Source: Henriciella pelagia (GTDB lineage Bacteria; Pseudomonadota; Alphaproteobacteria; Caulobacterales; Hyphomonadaceae). From it: DNA of 64,000 nt. Position 1 is the first letter of the stretch. Each line of letters begins with the position of its first letter. Below, piece after piece: positions 16,258-24,889 of the stretch. The position numbers and the translations under genes are program-made. The stretch covers positions 744,001-808,000 of the forward strand of contig NZ_NCSU01000011.1 of assembly GCF_002088945.1 (NCBI RefSeq). The letters run 5' to 3'. The notes under the pieces are model-generated. The model had not been told where the DNA came from. It did not search any database and saw only the letters and a program-made list of their open reading frames with translations.

Positions 16258-17202
16258 TCAAGCGGCAGATGTTAAATTGGTAACAAAGCCTTTAAACGCG
16301 GGCGACTCTTGGTCAAAAATGAACTCGCTGCTCGTAATCGAGACAGGTCCTGCCCCCGAATCTGCGATTTTTCTGGCAGTTTCTACCGCCAGATAGGAAG
16401 GCACGAGAATGGAAGTTGCCGAAATCGCCTCGACCCCTTCGCCTTTCAGGAGAGAATCCGGGATGGAATTCGCGGCAAGGAGGAATTTCTTGTCCTGGGC
16501 GGCTTCATGCGCCTCGATGGAGGCGAGAAGTTTCTGCAACCCGCCAAGCGATTCTTCGTCCCAGCCCGCCTTCAGTGAGCCGGCAAGCGCCGCCTGACTC
16601 TTCAGGATGACGCCATCATCGAGCACTTTCAGCCCATTGGCTTTCAGCGTCGCACCGGTCGACGTGATGTCGACAATGACTTCCGCCTGCCCCGAACTTG
16701 GGGCCGCTTCCGTGGCGCCTGCGCTCTCGACGAGGCGATATTCGCCGACCGACTTCTGCGCAAAGAAATTGCGCGTCAGTCGCATATACTTGGTCGCAAC
16801 TTTCATCCGGCGCCCGTGGCGCTGCCTGAAAAGGGCACCAGCTGCCTCGAGCTCGCTCATCGTGTTGACGTCGAGCCACGCTGCCGGCACGGCGACGACG
16901 ACATCCGCGCCGCCAAATTCGAGGCGTTTGATCACCTGCGCATCGGCGCTCAGATTCGGTGAGAGGTCATTCAGCAGGTCTTCACCTGTGACGCCGAGAT
17001 GAAACGTCCCGTCGATCAGGCCCTGTGCAATTTCGCGTGCCGAGAGCAGCATGACATCGGCTTCCGGCAAGCCTTTCAGCTCCGCCGTGTAGCCGCGCTC
17101 GCCGCCAGCCTGCTTCAGCTTGAAGCCAGCCTTGGAAAGCCAGGCTTCGGCATTGTCCTTCAGCCGCCCCTTGGACGGGATTGCGATGGTGAGCCGGGTC
17201 AT
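16258..17202 (-). CDS. hisG: ATP phosphoribosyltransferase, catalytic subunit
   Basis: A protein of 314 residues for the first step of histidine synthesis (ATP + PRPP to phosphoribosyl-ATP). Family landmarks are LTIAIPSKGRL at the start, DVMLLSAREIAQ, LGVTGEDLL, and EVIVDITSTGATLKANGL (PRPP loop). It is longer than typical short-form HisG (about 210-230 residues), yet it is encoded with HisZ, the partner of short forms. The additional C-terminal 85 residues (from about 230) do not look to me like the ACT-like regulatory domain. The ATG overlaps the hisZ stop by four bases. Confidence 0.92.
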   Translation of the reverse strand: MTRLTIAIPSKGRLKDNAEAWLSKAGFKLKQAGGERGYTAELKGLPEADVMLLSAREIAQGLIDGTFHLGVTGEDLLNDLSPNLSADAQVIKRLEFGGADVVVAVPAAWLDVNTMSELEAAGALFRQRHGRRMKVATKYMRLTRNFFAQKSVGEYRLVESAGATEAAPSSGQAEVIVDITSTGATLKANGLKVLDDGVILKSQAALAGSLKAGWDEESLGGLQKLLASIEAHEAAQDKKFLLAANSIPDSLLKGEGVEAISATSILVPSYLAVETARKIADSGAGPVSITSSEFIFDQESPAFKGFVTNLTSAA

Positions 17203-18299
17203 GCGGCACCTCCTTTTGCGAGGCGGTCAGGGCGAACGACACCGCCAATCGCCGTGGCATCAACCCTGCCGTTGGAGAGCTTGGAAAGAAGCGTGTCATA
17301 GCGCCCGCCTGCACCGAAAGGCTGCCGGCTGCTTTGCTCTCCCTTGCGGAACAGCTCGAACAGGAAGCCGTCATAATAGTTGAAGCGCCGACCGAAGGGC
17401 GTGCCAAAACGCGAAGTCGTCATGAATTTGGGCGCGGCATTCCTCATCTTGGTGACGCGCTCATCCAGTCGCTCCAGCACGGATTCGACCCCGCTGAGAC
17501 CTGCCTGGCGCGCAATGGCGAGCAGCGAGTCAGCCGCCTGTTCAGGCGCGCAATCAACGGCCATCACGGCTTCAAGCGTCTGGCGCGCAAGATCCGGCGT
17601 TCCGCCATAGGCCGCGTCAGAGGCCTGCTGAAGGAGACCTTCGACAATCTCGTCCAGCGTGCGGACGCCCTGCGGCTGGATGCCGGACAGCGCGAAGATA
17701 TCGGCCACGATGGCCTTGGCTTCATCCGCGCTCGCCCCCTGAAGGCGGGATGCCAGACCGTGAACCGGCTTGCCAGGCTTCGCGTTGAGCAGCGCCGAAA
17801 CACCGCCCACCTGTCGGAAAGCGCGCTTCAGTGCTTCTGCGAGCCCCGGCGCAAGGTCCAGCGCATCAACAAAGGCCGGGAAAATGGAGAGGTCACCCAT
17901 GCGGGTCTCGCTCTCGCCTGCCCCGGCAGCGGTCGCGGCCTGGCAGACAATGGCAAAACATTCGGCATCGGTGTCGGCGTTCGATGGCGCGCCATAGCGC
18001 TCGAAGCCGACCTGCGTGAACTCCATCGCATCGCCCGGCATGGTCGGCAGGCGGAAGGCGCGGGCGGCATAGCGCTTGATCGTCTCGGCGGACACACCGG
18101 CTTCGGCCTGCGCGATGGCAACGGGAAGCGTGAGGTCCGGGCGCAGCGCACACTCTTCCCCACTTTCCCCCACAAACACACACAGGCGCGAGCGCACCGC
18201 TTCGCCGGACAGTTCCAGCGGCTGGTTCGCCGGCATGACGATTGGCGGGTCGACTAGCTCACCGCCCAGTTTTGCGAAGATGTCGGCAGGAGATGTCAT
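17199..18299 (-). CDS. hisZ: ATP phosphoribosyltransferase regulatory subunit
   Basis: A protein of 366 residues related to the catalytic core of histidyl-tRNA synthetase but without its tRNA-binding domain. CALRPDLTLPVA, a degenerate motif 2 region (EFTQVGFERYG) and FGAGGRYDTLL mark the HisZ family. With HisG it forms the hetero-octameric enzyme that senses histidine. It lies between hisS and hisG with four-base overlaps at both ends, so all three are co-translated. Confidence 0.92.
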   Translation of the reverse strand: MTSPADIFAKLGGELVDPPIVMPANQPLELSGEAVRSRLCVFVGESGEECALRPDLTLPVAIAQAEAGVSAETIKRYAARAFRLPTMPGDAMEFTQVGFERYGAPSNADTDAECFAIVCQAATAAGAGESETRMGDLSIFPAFVDALDLAPGLAEALKRAFRQVGGVSALLNAKPGKPVHGLASRLQGASADEAKAIVADIFALSGIQPQGVRTLDEIVEGLLQQASDAAYGGTPDLARQTLEAVMAVDCAPEQAADSLLAIARQAGLSGVESVLERLDERVTKMRNAAPKFMTTSRFGTPFGRRFNYYDGFLFELFRKGEQSSRQPFGAGGRYDTLLSKLSNGRVDATAIGGVVRPDRLAKGGAA

Positions 18300-19786
18300 T
18301 CCGACGCCTCCACAATCTCGCGGATGCGGGCGACCATCTCAGCGCGCGGCGCTTCGAACTGGCCGGGCCGGGCTTCGCGGTATTCCTCATTGGACTTAAT
18401 GGCCCTGGCCTGTTTCGCGCCTTCCTTGAGGTCCTTGATGGTAACCACGCCCTTGGCGATCTCGTCCTCGCCGACCATGACGGCGACAGGCGCGCCGCGC
18501 CGGTCTGCATATTTCATCTGCGGGCGCATGCCGGACGAGCCCATATAGGCTTCGGCGCGGATGCCTTCGCGGCGAAGTTCGGCAGCGAGCTTCAGCGCCT
18601 CGGTCGGGTCATCCCGGTTTAGATTGAGCACAACGACCGGTCCGTTCAGCGCCTCGATATCGCCGCTGATTGCAAAAGCCGCCGCGAGACGGGAAATACC
18701 GACCGAGAACCCTGTCGCCGGAACTTTCTCGCCTGTGAAGCGCGCGACCAGGTCATCGTAGCGCCCACCACCGCCGACAGAGCCGATGCGGACGACATTG
18801 CCATCCTCATCGACCGTCTCTTTCAGAAGTTCTGCCTCGAAGACCGGTCCGGTATAATATTCAAGACCGCGCACAACGGATGGGTCGAACAGGACGTCAC
18901 TCTCCGGGCATCCAAAGGCTTCGAGGCCTCGCGCAATGGCGGAAAGCTCGTCGAGACCAGCCTGCGCTTCCTCACCCGTGCCGACCGCCGCGCCGAGCGC
19001 TTCCAGCGTCTCGCCGCGAGTATCCCGGCCCGCCTGCGCGAACGCCATCACCCTGGCAATCGCGCCAGCATCAAGACCTGCGCCCTTGGTGAAATCACCC
19101 GACTCGTCTTCGCGCCCTGCGCCAAGGAGTAGCCTCACGCCCTCCTCTCCGAGCCGGTCCAGCTTGTCGAGCGCGCGCAGAATGGTCAGGCGGCTTTCAT
19201 CCGAATGTGCACCCACGCCTTCCAGCACGGCATTCAGCAGGCGGCGCGTATTCACGCGGACCACGAACTCGCCGTCGCCCGCGCCTGCCGCGCGCATCGC
19301 TTCGGCGGCCATCGCGATCATCTCGGCATCGGCATGTGCGCCTGCTGCGCCGACCGTATCGGCGTCGCATTGCAGGAACTCGCGAAAGCGCCCAGGCCCC
19401 GGCTTTTCATTGCGCCAGACCGGACCGGCAGCATAACGCCGGAAGGGCTTTGGCAGCGTCTGCCAGTTTTCGGCGGCAAAGCGGGCAAGCGGCGCCGTCA
19501 GGTCATAGCGCAGCGAGATCCACTGCTCGTCATCATCCTGCATCGAGAAAACGCCGGCATTCGGGCGGTCATCATCGGGCAGGAACTTGCCAAGCGCGTC
19601 GGCATATTCCCAGGCGCCTGTCTCAAGGGCTTCAAAACCCCAACGGCGATAGACAGAGGTGACGCGGTCGATCATCTCCGCCTGCGCGTGGATCAGGGCT
19701 TCGCGCTTGTCGGGAAAGCCGCGCGGCTTGCGGGCGAGATCCTTGCCGGTCTTTGGTCCGTCCTGATCCTTGGTCTTCTTGCTCAT
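18296..19786 (-). CDS. hisS: Histidyl-tRNA synthetase, alphaproteobacterial type
   Basis: A protein of 496 residues, class II synthetase. Motif 2 is VWRNEKPGPGRFREFLQCDADTVG, the histidine-A motif is VRGLEYYTGPVFE and motif 3 lies at GFSVGISRL. The C-terminal anticodon-binding domain begins near residue 385. Many alphaproteobacteria have a divergent HisRS matched to a tRNA-His lacking the extra G-1, and this motif 2 looks like that type. It is the first gene after the histidine leader peptide, so charging of tRNA-His and histidine synthesis would be controlled together. Confidence 0.93.
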   Translation of the reverse strand: MSKKTKDQDGPKTGKDLARKPRGFPDKREALIHAQAEMIDRVTSVYRRWGFEALETGAWEYADALGKFLPDDDRPNAGVFSMQDDDEQWISLRYDLTAPLARFAAENWQTLPKPFRRYAAGPVWRNEKPGPGRFREFLQCDADTVGAAGAHADAEMIAMAAEAMRAAGAGDGEFVVRVNTRRLLNAVLEGVGAHSDESRLTILRALDKLDRLGEEGVRLLLGAGREDESGDFTKGAGLDAGAIARVMAFAQAGRDTRGETLEALGAAVGTGEEAQAGLDELSAIARGLEAFGCPESDVLFDPSVVRGLEYYTGPVFEAELLKETVDEDGNVVRIGSVGGGGRYDDLVARFTGEKVPATGFSVGISRLAAAFAISGDIEALNGPVVVLNLNRDDPTEALKLAAELRREGIRAEAYMGSSGMRPQMKYADRRGAPVAVMVGEDEIAKGVVTIKDLKEGAKQARAIKSNEEYREARPGQFEAPRAEMVARIREIVEASE

Positions 19787-19930
19787 GTCTCGTCTCGTGT
19801 CTGGTCGCTTGTGGCCTCGCTTAGACGAAGCCGGTCGGGGTGTGAAGCAAGGCGCGGCGGACGGGACGCGAGACCGGGGGTCGGCCTGTCTGCCTCTGGC
19901 GGTTCAATGTGTGGAGATGAACACTTGAGA

Positions 19931-19968
19931 GAGGCGCAGCCGGACCGGTTCGCGCCTCGTTCGGCGCG
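19931..19968 (-). promoter_or_regulatory. Attenuator-like alternative hairpins of the his operon
   Basis: Directly after the leader peptide stop, two hairpins compete for the same bases on the minus strand. Hairpin B (19968-19951) is CGCGCC-GAACGA-GGCGCG. Hairpin C (19958-19931) pairs GAGGCGC with GCGCCTC across a 14-base loop. They share GAGGCGC and cannot coexist. An upstream CGCG-TGA-CGCG hairpin overlaps the leader stop. No T-run follows hairpin C, so whether it terminates transcription directly is uncertain. Confidence 0.6.
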
Positions 19969-20007
19969 TCACGCGTGGTGATGATGGTGATGCAGCGTCG
20001 TGTTCAT
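19969..20007 (-). CDS. hisL: Histidine operon leader peptide (12 residues, six His in a row)
   Basis: The minus strand reads ATG-AAC-ACG-ACG-CTG-CAT-CAC-... to TGA, giving MNTTLHHHHHHA. It ends 182 bases before the hisS start and is followed at once by competing hairpins, the layout of translation-controlled attenuation: stalling at His codons when charged tRNA-His is scarce would alter downstream folding. There is no ribosome site before the ATG. The predicted -10 box ends 8 bases before the ATG, so the transcript probably begins at or one base before it and is translated as a leaderless mRNA. Confidence 0.85.
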   Translation of the reverse strand: MNTTLHHHHHHA

Positions 20008-20015
20008 TGAGGGGG

Positions 20016-20044
20016 TGGATATGAGGCAGGCACAGATAAGTCAA
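20016..20044 (-). promoter_or_regulatory. Predicted promoter of the his operon
   Basis: On the minus strand TTGACT (20044-20039), a 17-base spacer and TATCCA (20021-20016) precede the leader peptide. The -35 box is good and the -10 box moderate. The start expected 6-8 bases downstream coincides with the leader ATG. Confidence 0.55.
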
Positions 20045-20100
20045 GCAATTGCTCCGGTTCGAGCTAGGCAACTGCCCGGTCATGCAGCATAGTCCGCCGC

Positions 20101-21120
20101 ATGGCGGGACATAATCGCAGGGACGTATTGGCCTGGCTCGGCGCAGGTCTGATTGCCGGATGCGCAGCCGACAGGCGGGCGATGCTGGCGCCGCTCAGAC
20201 GTGACGATGATCTCATCTGGGGCGCGAATGGCCACCCCTTCCGCGCCTATCCGGATATTTCATACGACACCCAGATCCGACTGGTTCGTGAACTCGGCAT
20301 GACGCATTACCGCATTGGGTGGCACTATGAAAAACTCGCCGAACTGAAGCAGGTCGCAGACCGATATGGCGTCACGCTCCTGCCCATCATTCACCCGGAT
20401 GGGCCGCTCGACGAGAAGACCCCGCAACAGCTTTATGAGGACAGCTTTTCGCGGGCCCGCTGGCTGACGCGGCGCTATCGCGGACAATTTCCGGTCTGGG
20501 AGCTCGGCAACGAACTGGAGAACTTTGCGATTATCGAAGCCTGCGAGATGCGGGACGATGGCACGCAATACCCTTGCGAATGGGGCCCGGCCGGCGGCAT
20601 GGACGCGCTGGACTATTACGGGCCGCGCTGGGTCAAGGTCAGCGCCGCGCTGTCCGGACTGCTCGACGGTGCGCGCGAAGGCGACCCGGATGCAAAATAC
20701 GCCATCGGCACAGCGGGCTGGGGCCATCTCGGCGCATTCGAGCGGTTCGTCGAGGACGGCCTCGAATGGGACATCACCATCTGGCACGACTATGAGCAGG
20801 TGCGCGAAAGCTTCCTTGAGGTTCTTGCCGGCTATGGCAAGCCGATCTGGATCACCGAATTCAATGCCGGTGGCGGCGGATTTGAAACCGAGGAAGACAA
20901 TGCCCGCATGCTGACGGAGCGGATCGCCTGGTATCGCAGCATGCGGACGAAATACCGGGTCGAGGCAGCCTTCATCTATGAACTGCTCGACGAGCCTTAC
21001 TGGGACGATTTCGAAGGCAAGATGGGCCTCTATCGCGTCCAGAAGAATGACAAGGATCGCTGGAAGGTGAGCGGCCTGAAGCCGGCCGGCGAAGCGGTGC
21101 AGAAGGCTCTTTCATACTGA
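20101..21120 (+). CDS. Tat-exported lipoprotein, glycoside hydrolase-like (clan GH-A fold)
   Basis: A protein of 339 residues. The N-terminus (NRRDVLAWLGAGLIAGC) combines a twin-arginine motif with a lipobox ending at Cys21, so it is probably exported folded and lipid-anchored. The rest resembles a TIM-barrel glycosidase: WELGNELEN places the probable acid/base at Glu138, and PIWITEFNAGGGG the probable nucleophile at Glu253, about 115 residues apart as in clan GH-A. The exact GH family and substrate are not identified. It stands alone between the his operon and ktrB. Confidence 0.72.
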   Translation: MAGHNRRDVLAWLGAGLIAGCAADRRAMLAPLRRDDDLIWGANGHPFRAYPDISYDTQIRLVRELGMTHYRIGWHYEKLAELKQVADRYGVTLLPIIHPDGPLDEKTPQQLYEDSFSRARWLTRRYRGQFPVWELGNELENFAIIEACEMRDDGTQYPCEWGPAGGMDALDYYGPRWVKVSAALSGLLDGAREGDPDAKYAIGTAGWGHLGAFERFVEDGLEWDITIWHDYEQVRESFLEVLAGYGKPIWITEFNAGGGGFETEEDNARMLTERIAWYRSMRTKYRVEAAFIYELLDEPYWDDFEGKMGLYRVQKNDKDRWKVSGLKPAGEAVQKALSY

Positions 21121-21125
21121 CGCTA

Positions 21126-22505
21126 TCAGAGCAGCAGTTCACAATCCTTCTCTTCCTTGCGGGTCTCATCATGCATGGCAATTGCGATCCCGAATGTCAG
21201 GATGCCGACGCGGCCGGCCGTCATAAGAATGATGATGATCACCTTGCCGAGCGATGACAGGTCGCCTGTGATGCCCATACTGAGGCCAACCGTGCCCAGG
21301 GCTGAAATCGTCTCGAACACGATCTCCACGAACGCTGCCTCATGATCCGTCAGGCTGAGCAGGAAAATCGCGATCGACATGAGCACGATGAAGTAAGCGG
21401 CGGACGCGCCTGCTGCCTGCAGCCTTCCGGCAGATATCGGCCGCTTGAAGAAACGTACCCGGCTGCGTTGTTTCAGGGTTGAACGCATCAGCGCAATCAG
21501 GGCCGCGAATGTGGTGGTCTTGAGCCCGCCTCCCGTGCCCGATGGAGAAGCGCCGACCGCCATCAGAATGAAGAGGATGACCAGCACCGCCGTGGAAAGG
21601 GCTGATATCGGATAGGTGTTGAAGCCGACCGTCGTCGTCGCCGTCATCGTCTGGAAGAAGGCGACCATGAGGCGCTCGGCTTCCGGCAATTTAGCGATGC
21701 CCGGGTCCGCCACGAAGAGAATTAGCGTCCCAATCACCAGGAAGGCGCCCGTCAGCCTGATGATGACCTTTGTGGTGAATGAAAGATGGAAGGCCGTCGA
21801 CGTAAGATTCCGCCATATGTCCACGACGACAAGAAACCCCATGGCACCCAGCAGGCTGAGGACCGATACTATAATGTTCAAACCGGGGTCCGCCCGAAAA
21901 GCTTCGAAACTGGTCGAATTCAGGCTGAAGCCAGCGGTACAGAACGCAGATACGGAATGGAAAATCGCGCTCCACAGAGCATTGTCCTGTCCGACTGACG
22001 TAAACACGAACCAGAGCGCCAATGCTCCGATGGCCTCGCAAATCAGCGTGAAAGTGACCACGGTCAGGATGAATTGGCCAGGCTTGATAGACTTGGGCAG
22101 GACAAAGGCGGCACGCGTCATGCGCTCTCGCAACGGAGACAGCTTGTGCGCCGTTGCGAGCATGGCAAATGACCCGATGGTCATGTATCCGACACCGCCA
22201 ACTTGAATGAGGCTCAGGATAATAACCTCACCGAACAGCGAATAACTGCTGCCCGGGTCAATGGTGACGAGCCCCGTTGTTGATACCGCCGACACAGCCG
22301 TGAAGAGGTGATCGAGCGCGCTGATGGGCCCCGTCTGTGACGAGAGGGGCAGGCAAAGCAGCGCCCAGCCAGCCAGCATGTAACCGACATAACCAAAAAG
22401 AAGAAGTTTTGCGGGATTGGTTCTGAGGATGAACAGACGGGCACCACGCACAGTCCGCTCTAATCGGGACCGCGTCCGTTTCGGTCCCTCATCTTGTCCT
22501 GACAT
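21126..22505 (-). CDS. KtrB/TrkH family potassium transporter subunit
   Basis: A protein of 459 residues with the four M1-P-M2 repeats of K+ channel-like transporters. Selectivity-filter regions are visible at AVSAVSTTGLVT, SAFCTAGFSLN, TATTTVGFNT and SALGTVGLSMG. The third repeat is followed by a glycine-rich segment (ASPSGTGGGLKTTT) typical of KtrB gating loops. It would take up K+ (often Na+-coupled) in the inner membrane with a cytosolic KtrA/TrkA RCK subunit. No such partner gene is in the window. Confidence 0.9.
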   Translation of the reverse strand: MSGQDEGPKRTRSRLERTVRGARLFILRTNPAKLLLFGYVGYMLAGWALLCLPLSSQTGPISALDHLFTAVSAVSTTGLVTIDPGSSYSLFGEVIILSLIQVGGVGYMTIGSFAMLATAHKLSPLRERMTRAAFVLPKSIKPGQFILTVVTFTLICEAIGALALWFVFTSVGQDNALWSAIFHSVSAFCTAGFSLNSTSFEAFRADPGLNIIVSVLSLLGAMGFLVVVDIWRNLTSTAFHLSFTTKVIIRLTGAFLVIGTLILFVADPGIAKLPEAERLMVAFFQTMTATTTVGFNTYPISALSTAVLVILFILMAVGASPSGTGGGLKTTTFAALIALMRSTLKQRSRVRFFKRPISAGRLQAAGASAAYFIVLMSIAIFLLSLTDHEAAFVEIVFETISALGTVGLSMGITGDLSSLGKVIIIILMTAGRVGILTFGIAIAMHDETRKEEKDCELLL

Positions 22506-22631
22506 CTGACGGCTTATCGCCTCCTGCGTTCAGTCGGACGGCAAAACGCAGTGCACGCCATATGGTTCCCAAAATTATAGCGGCACACCCTTTGCTTCGC
22601 CTCTCAGGAGAAATCCGGAGACCGTGCCGAC

Positions 22632-23126
22632 ATGAAACGCCTGATCCTTGCCTTCGCCGCCGCTGCCCTACCCTTCGCAGCATCCGCCTCGCCTCAACTG
22701 GCGACGGATTGGGGCGTGAAGGCGTCAGGTCTCTACCAGGAAACGGTTGGACTTATCGAGGCTGTCGACACTGCGGGCGAAACAACGATCCCGGCGGACT
22801 ATGAAACCGAGATTGCACGCTTCGCAGATGCCGCTTCCCGTCTTGGCAGCTGGGTGGACACCAATCATGGTCCGTCCGATCTCGGCTGCATCTTCCGCGG
22901 CATGGCACAGGAAGGCGAAGTTCAGCTTGACGCCCTTTACGAAGCGCGGTCGCCTCGCCAGACCCGCGAAAGCCTTATCCGTCTTGCCACCATGTTTTCC
23001 GATGCAGAGGTGATCGCTGTCGCCGCCGTCCACTCATCCGGTCATGACGTACCGGCGTCACCTGCCAGCGTGGTCGCATCATGCCCGGTCAGCGGCGCTG
23101 CGGCGCATGCCGCGCTCGCCGACTAG
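22632..23126 (+). CDS. Small exported protein, unknown function
   Basis: A protein of 164 residues with a clear signal peptide (MKRLILAFAAAALPFAASAS). The mature part is mostly helical, with two Cys residues that could form a disulphide (CIFRGM and VASCPVSG). I recognise no family. It stands in its own short transcription unit between divergent ktrB and the convergent thioesterase gene, whose stop overlaps its own by four bases. Confidence 0.65.
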   Translation: MKRLILAFAAAALPFAASASPQLATDWGVKASGLYQETVGLIEAVDTAGETTIPADYETEIARFADAASRLGSWVDTNHGPSDLGCIFRGMAQEGEVQLDALYEARSPRQTRESLIRLATMFSDAEVIAVAAVHSSGHDVPASPASVVASCPVSGAAAHAALAD

Positions 23127-23974
23127 TCCTTTTTCGCCGCAAAGCGTGCCTTGAAGGCTTCCGGGTCAAAGATGCGGATGATGCCGGACTGGCTGCCGGT
23201 CGCCATCAACTCTCCATTGGCGGCGAACATGGCGACACGTCCGTGAACGAAGCCATTGTGAACCCCTTCCACCTGAATGTCGCAGCACACCCATTCGGTT
23301 TCAACGATCTTGCGGATGCGCAGCGTATTGTCGAGCGATGTCGCACCGGCCGGAAGCCCGAGTGCGTGGCTGGTACCTGAAGGCACAAAATCATTGATGA
23401 CGGCAAGCGCCACCGCATCAATCGGCGCACCATTGCGCAACCTGCCCCACAGGATCACACGGCCATCATCGCTGCGACCACCCTCGACCTTGCGGCCTGC
23501 CGCGTAGCGCCCCTGCGCGACGCGCATGTCGAGGTTTGAGTGAAGGTCATCGGCTTGCGGCCCGAAGCGCGGCATGGCCGGGCAATCATCCGGACCTGCC
23601 ACTTCGGGCATCTCGACCCATTGATGGGAATGCTCGGAATCGCGCTCGCCCACGGCAGCATTGCAGGTGAAGATTTCGCGGTCCTTCACATGCGCGAGAA
23701 CGCGTGCCTGTGTGATGTGCTTGCCGTCCATCTTGGACCGGACATCAACATCGACCACGTCGCCCGGATTCGCGAAGGAAAGGTATTGCGCCGTCGCCCA
23801 GATACAGGGCCGACCCGTCGTGCGCTCAAGTGCGGCTATGGCGGTTGCGAGGCCCACACCGCCAAACAGGAACTTGTTACCGGGCGGGCCGACGCAATAG
23901 CGCTCCTCCACGGGAAGGAACCAGCGATGGGGATTGTGCGTCGACTGCAGGTCGAGGAAAGGTGTCTTGATCAT
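23123..23974 (-). CDS. Acyl-CoA thioesterase, TesB-like double hotdog
   Basis: A protein of 283 residues made of two hotdog-fold halves. The first half has FLFGGVGLATAIAALERTTGRPCIWATAQYLSFANPGDVV, in which the long helix and following strand are typical of acyl-CoA thioesterase II-like proteins. The second half contains DAVALAVINDFVPSG and SLDNTLRI, matching the TesB C-terminal domain. It would hydrolyse acyl-CoA in the cytoplasm. It lies 12 bases downstream of the oppC-like gene and may share its transcript. Confidence 0.82.
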   Translation of the reverse strand: MIKTPFLDLQSTHNPHRWFLPVEERYCVGPPGNKFLFGGVGLATAIAALERTTGRPCIWATAQYLSFANPGDVVDVDVRSKMDGKHITQARVLAHVKDREIFTCNAAVGERDSEHSHQWVEMPEVAGPDDCPAMPRFGPQADDLHSNLDMRVAQGRYAAGRKVEGGRSDDGRVILWGRLRNGAPIDAVALAVINDFVPSGTSHALGLPAGATSLDNTLRIRKIVETEWVCCDIQVEGVHNGFVHGRVAMFAANGELMATGSQSGIIRIFDPEAFKARFAAKKD

Positions 23975-23986
23975 GGGAAAAGGCGT

Positions 23987-24889
23987 CTAGCGCTCTTTCG
24001 GGTCGAGCGCATCCCTCAAACCGTCACCGATGAAATTGAGGCAGAGCAGCGTGACCGCCATCAGGATGGCCGGCGCCATGAGCAGGTAAGGCTTGTCCTG
24101 CATCTCTTTCGCGCCGTTCGAAATGAGCACGCCGAGGGAGGTCAGTGGCTCGTTCACGCCGAGGCCGAGGAAAGACAGGAAGCTTTCGGCCATGATCACG
24201 ACCGGGATGGTCAGCGTCACATAGACGGCGACCGGGCCGACGACGTTCGGCAGGATGTGGCGGCGGATGATGGCAGAGCCCGGAACGCCAGCTGCGCGGG
24301 CAGCCTCGATAAATTCCTTGCCCTTGATGGCAAGCGTCTGTCCGCGAACGATCCGGCTCATCGTCAGCCATTCGACCGCGCCGATGGCGGCGAAGATCAG
24401 GATGATGTTCCGCCCGAACACAGTCAGCAGCAGGATGACGAAAAAGATGAAGGGCATGGCATAGAGCACATCCACAAAGCGCATCATGATATTGTCGACA
24501 CGCCCGCCGACAAAGCCTGCAATCGCGCCCCATGTCACCCCGATGATCAGTGAGACAAGCGTCGCGACGAGGCCGACGGCCAGCGAAATACGAAGGCCCA
24601 GCAGGTTGCGGGCAACAAGGTCGCGGCCCTGTTCATCGGTGCCGAGCAGGTGCCAGTTCTCGAAAGTCGGCGCAAGTTCGGTCTGCGCTGAGATCGTCTT
24701 GTAGGAGTGTACCCAGAGCATCGGCCCGAATACGGCCAGGAAAAACATCACGCCGAGCACCCACATGGAGATGACCGCGGCCTTGTTGTTGAACAGCCGG
24801 CGCTTGGCATCATCCCAGAGCGACCGTCCGCCAGCGAGAGCCTGTTCCACCGGGTCCTTCCGGCCAGTCATGTCGAGCGTATCAACCAT
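23987..24889 (-). CDS. Peptide/oligopeptide ABC transporter permease, OppC/DppC type
   Basis: A protein of 300 residues. There is an N-terminal transmembrane helix near 40-60, an OppC-type periplasmic segment (NWHLLGTDEQGRDLVARNLLG) and five further helices. The EAA loop that contacts the ATPase is EFIEAARAAGVPGSAIIRRHILPN. Its start overlaps the stop of the oppB-like gene. No ATPase or substrate-binding protein gene adjoins the pair, so those components must lie elsewhere or be shared. Confidence 0.9.
   Translation of the reverse strand: MVDTLDMTGRKDPVEQALAGGRSLWDDAKRRLFNNKAAVISMWVLGVMFFLAVFGPMLWVHSYKTISAQTELAPTFENWHLLGTDEQGRDLVARNLLGLRISLAVGLVATLVSLIIGVTWGAIAGFVGGRVDNIMMRFVDVLYAMPFIFFVILLLTVFGRNIILIFAAIGAVEWLTMSRIVRGQTLAIKGKEFIEAARAAGVPGSAIIRRHILPNVVGPVAVYVTLTIPVVIMAESFLSFLGLGVNEPLTSLGVLISNGAKEMQDKPYLLMAPAILMAVTLLCLNFIGDGLRDALDPKER

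Noticed and set aside
20050..20090. GGTTCGAGC stretch resembling a tRNA T-loop
   Set aside because: No matching acceptor, D or anticodon arms can be formed around it.
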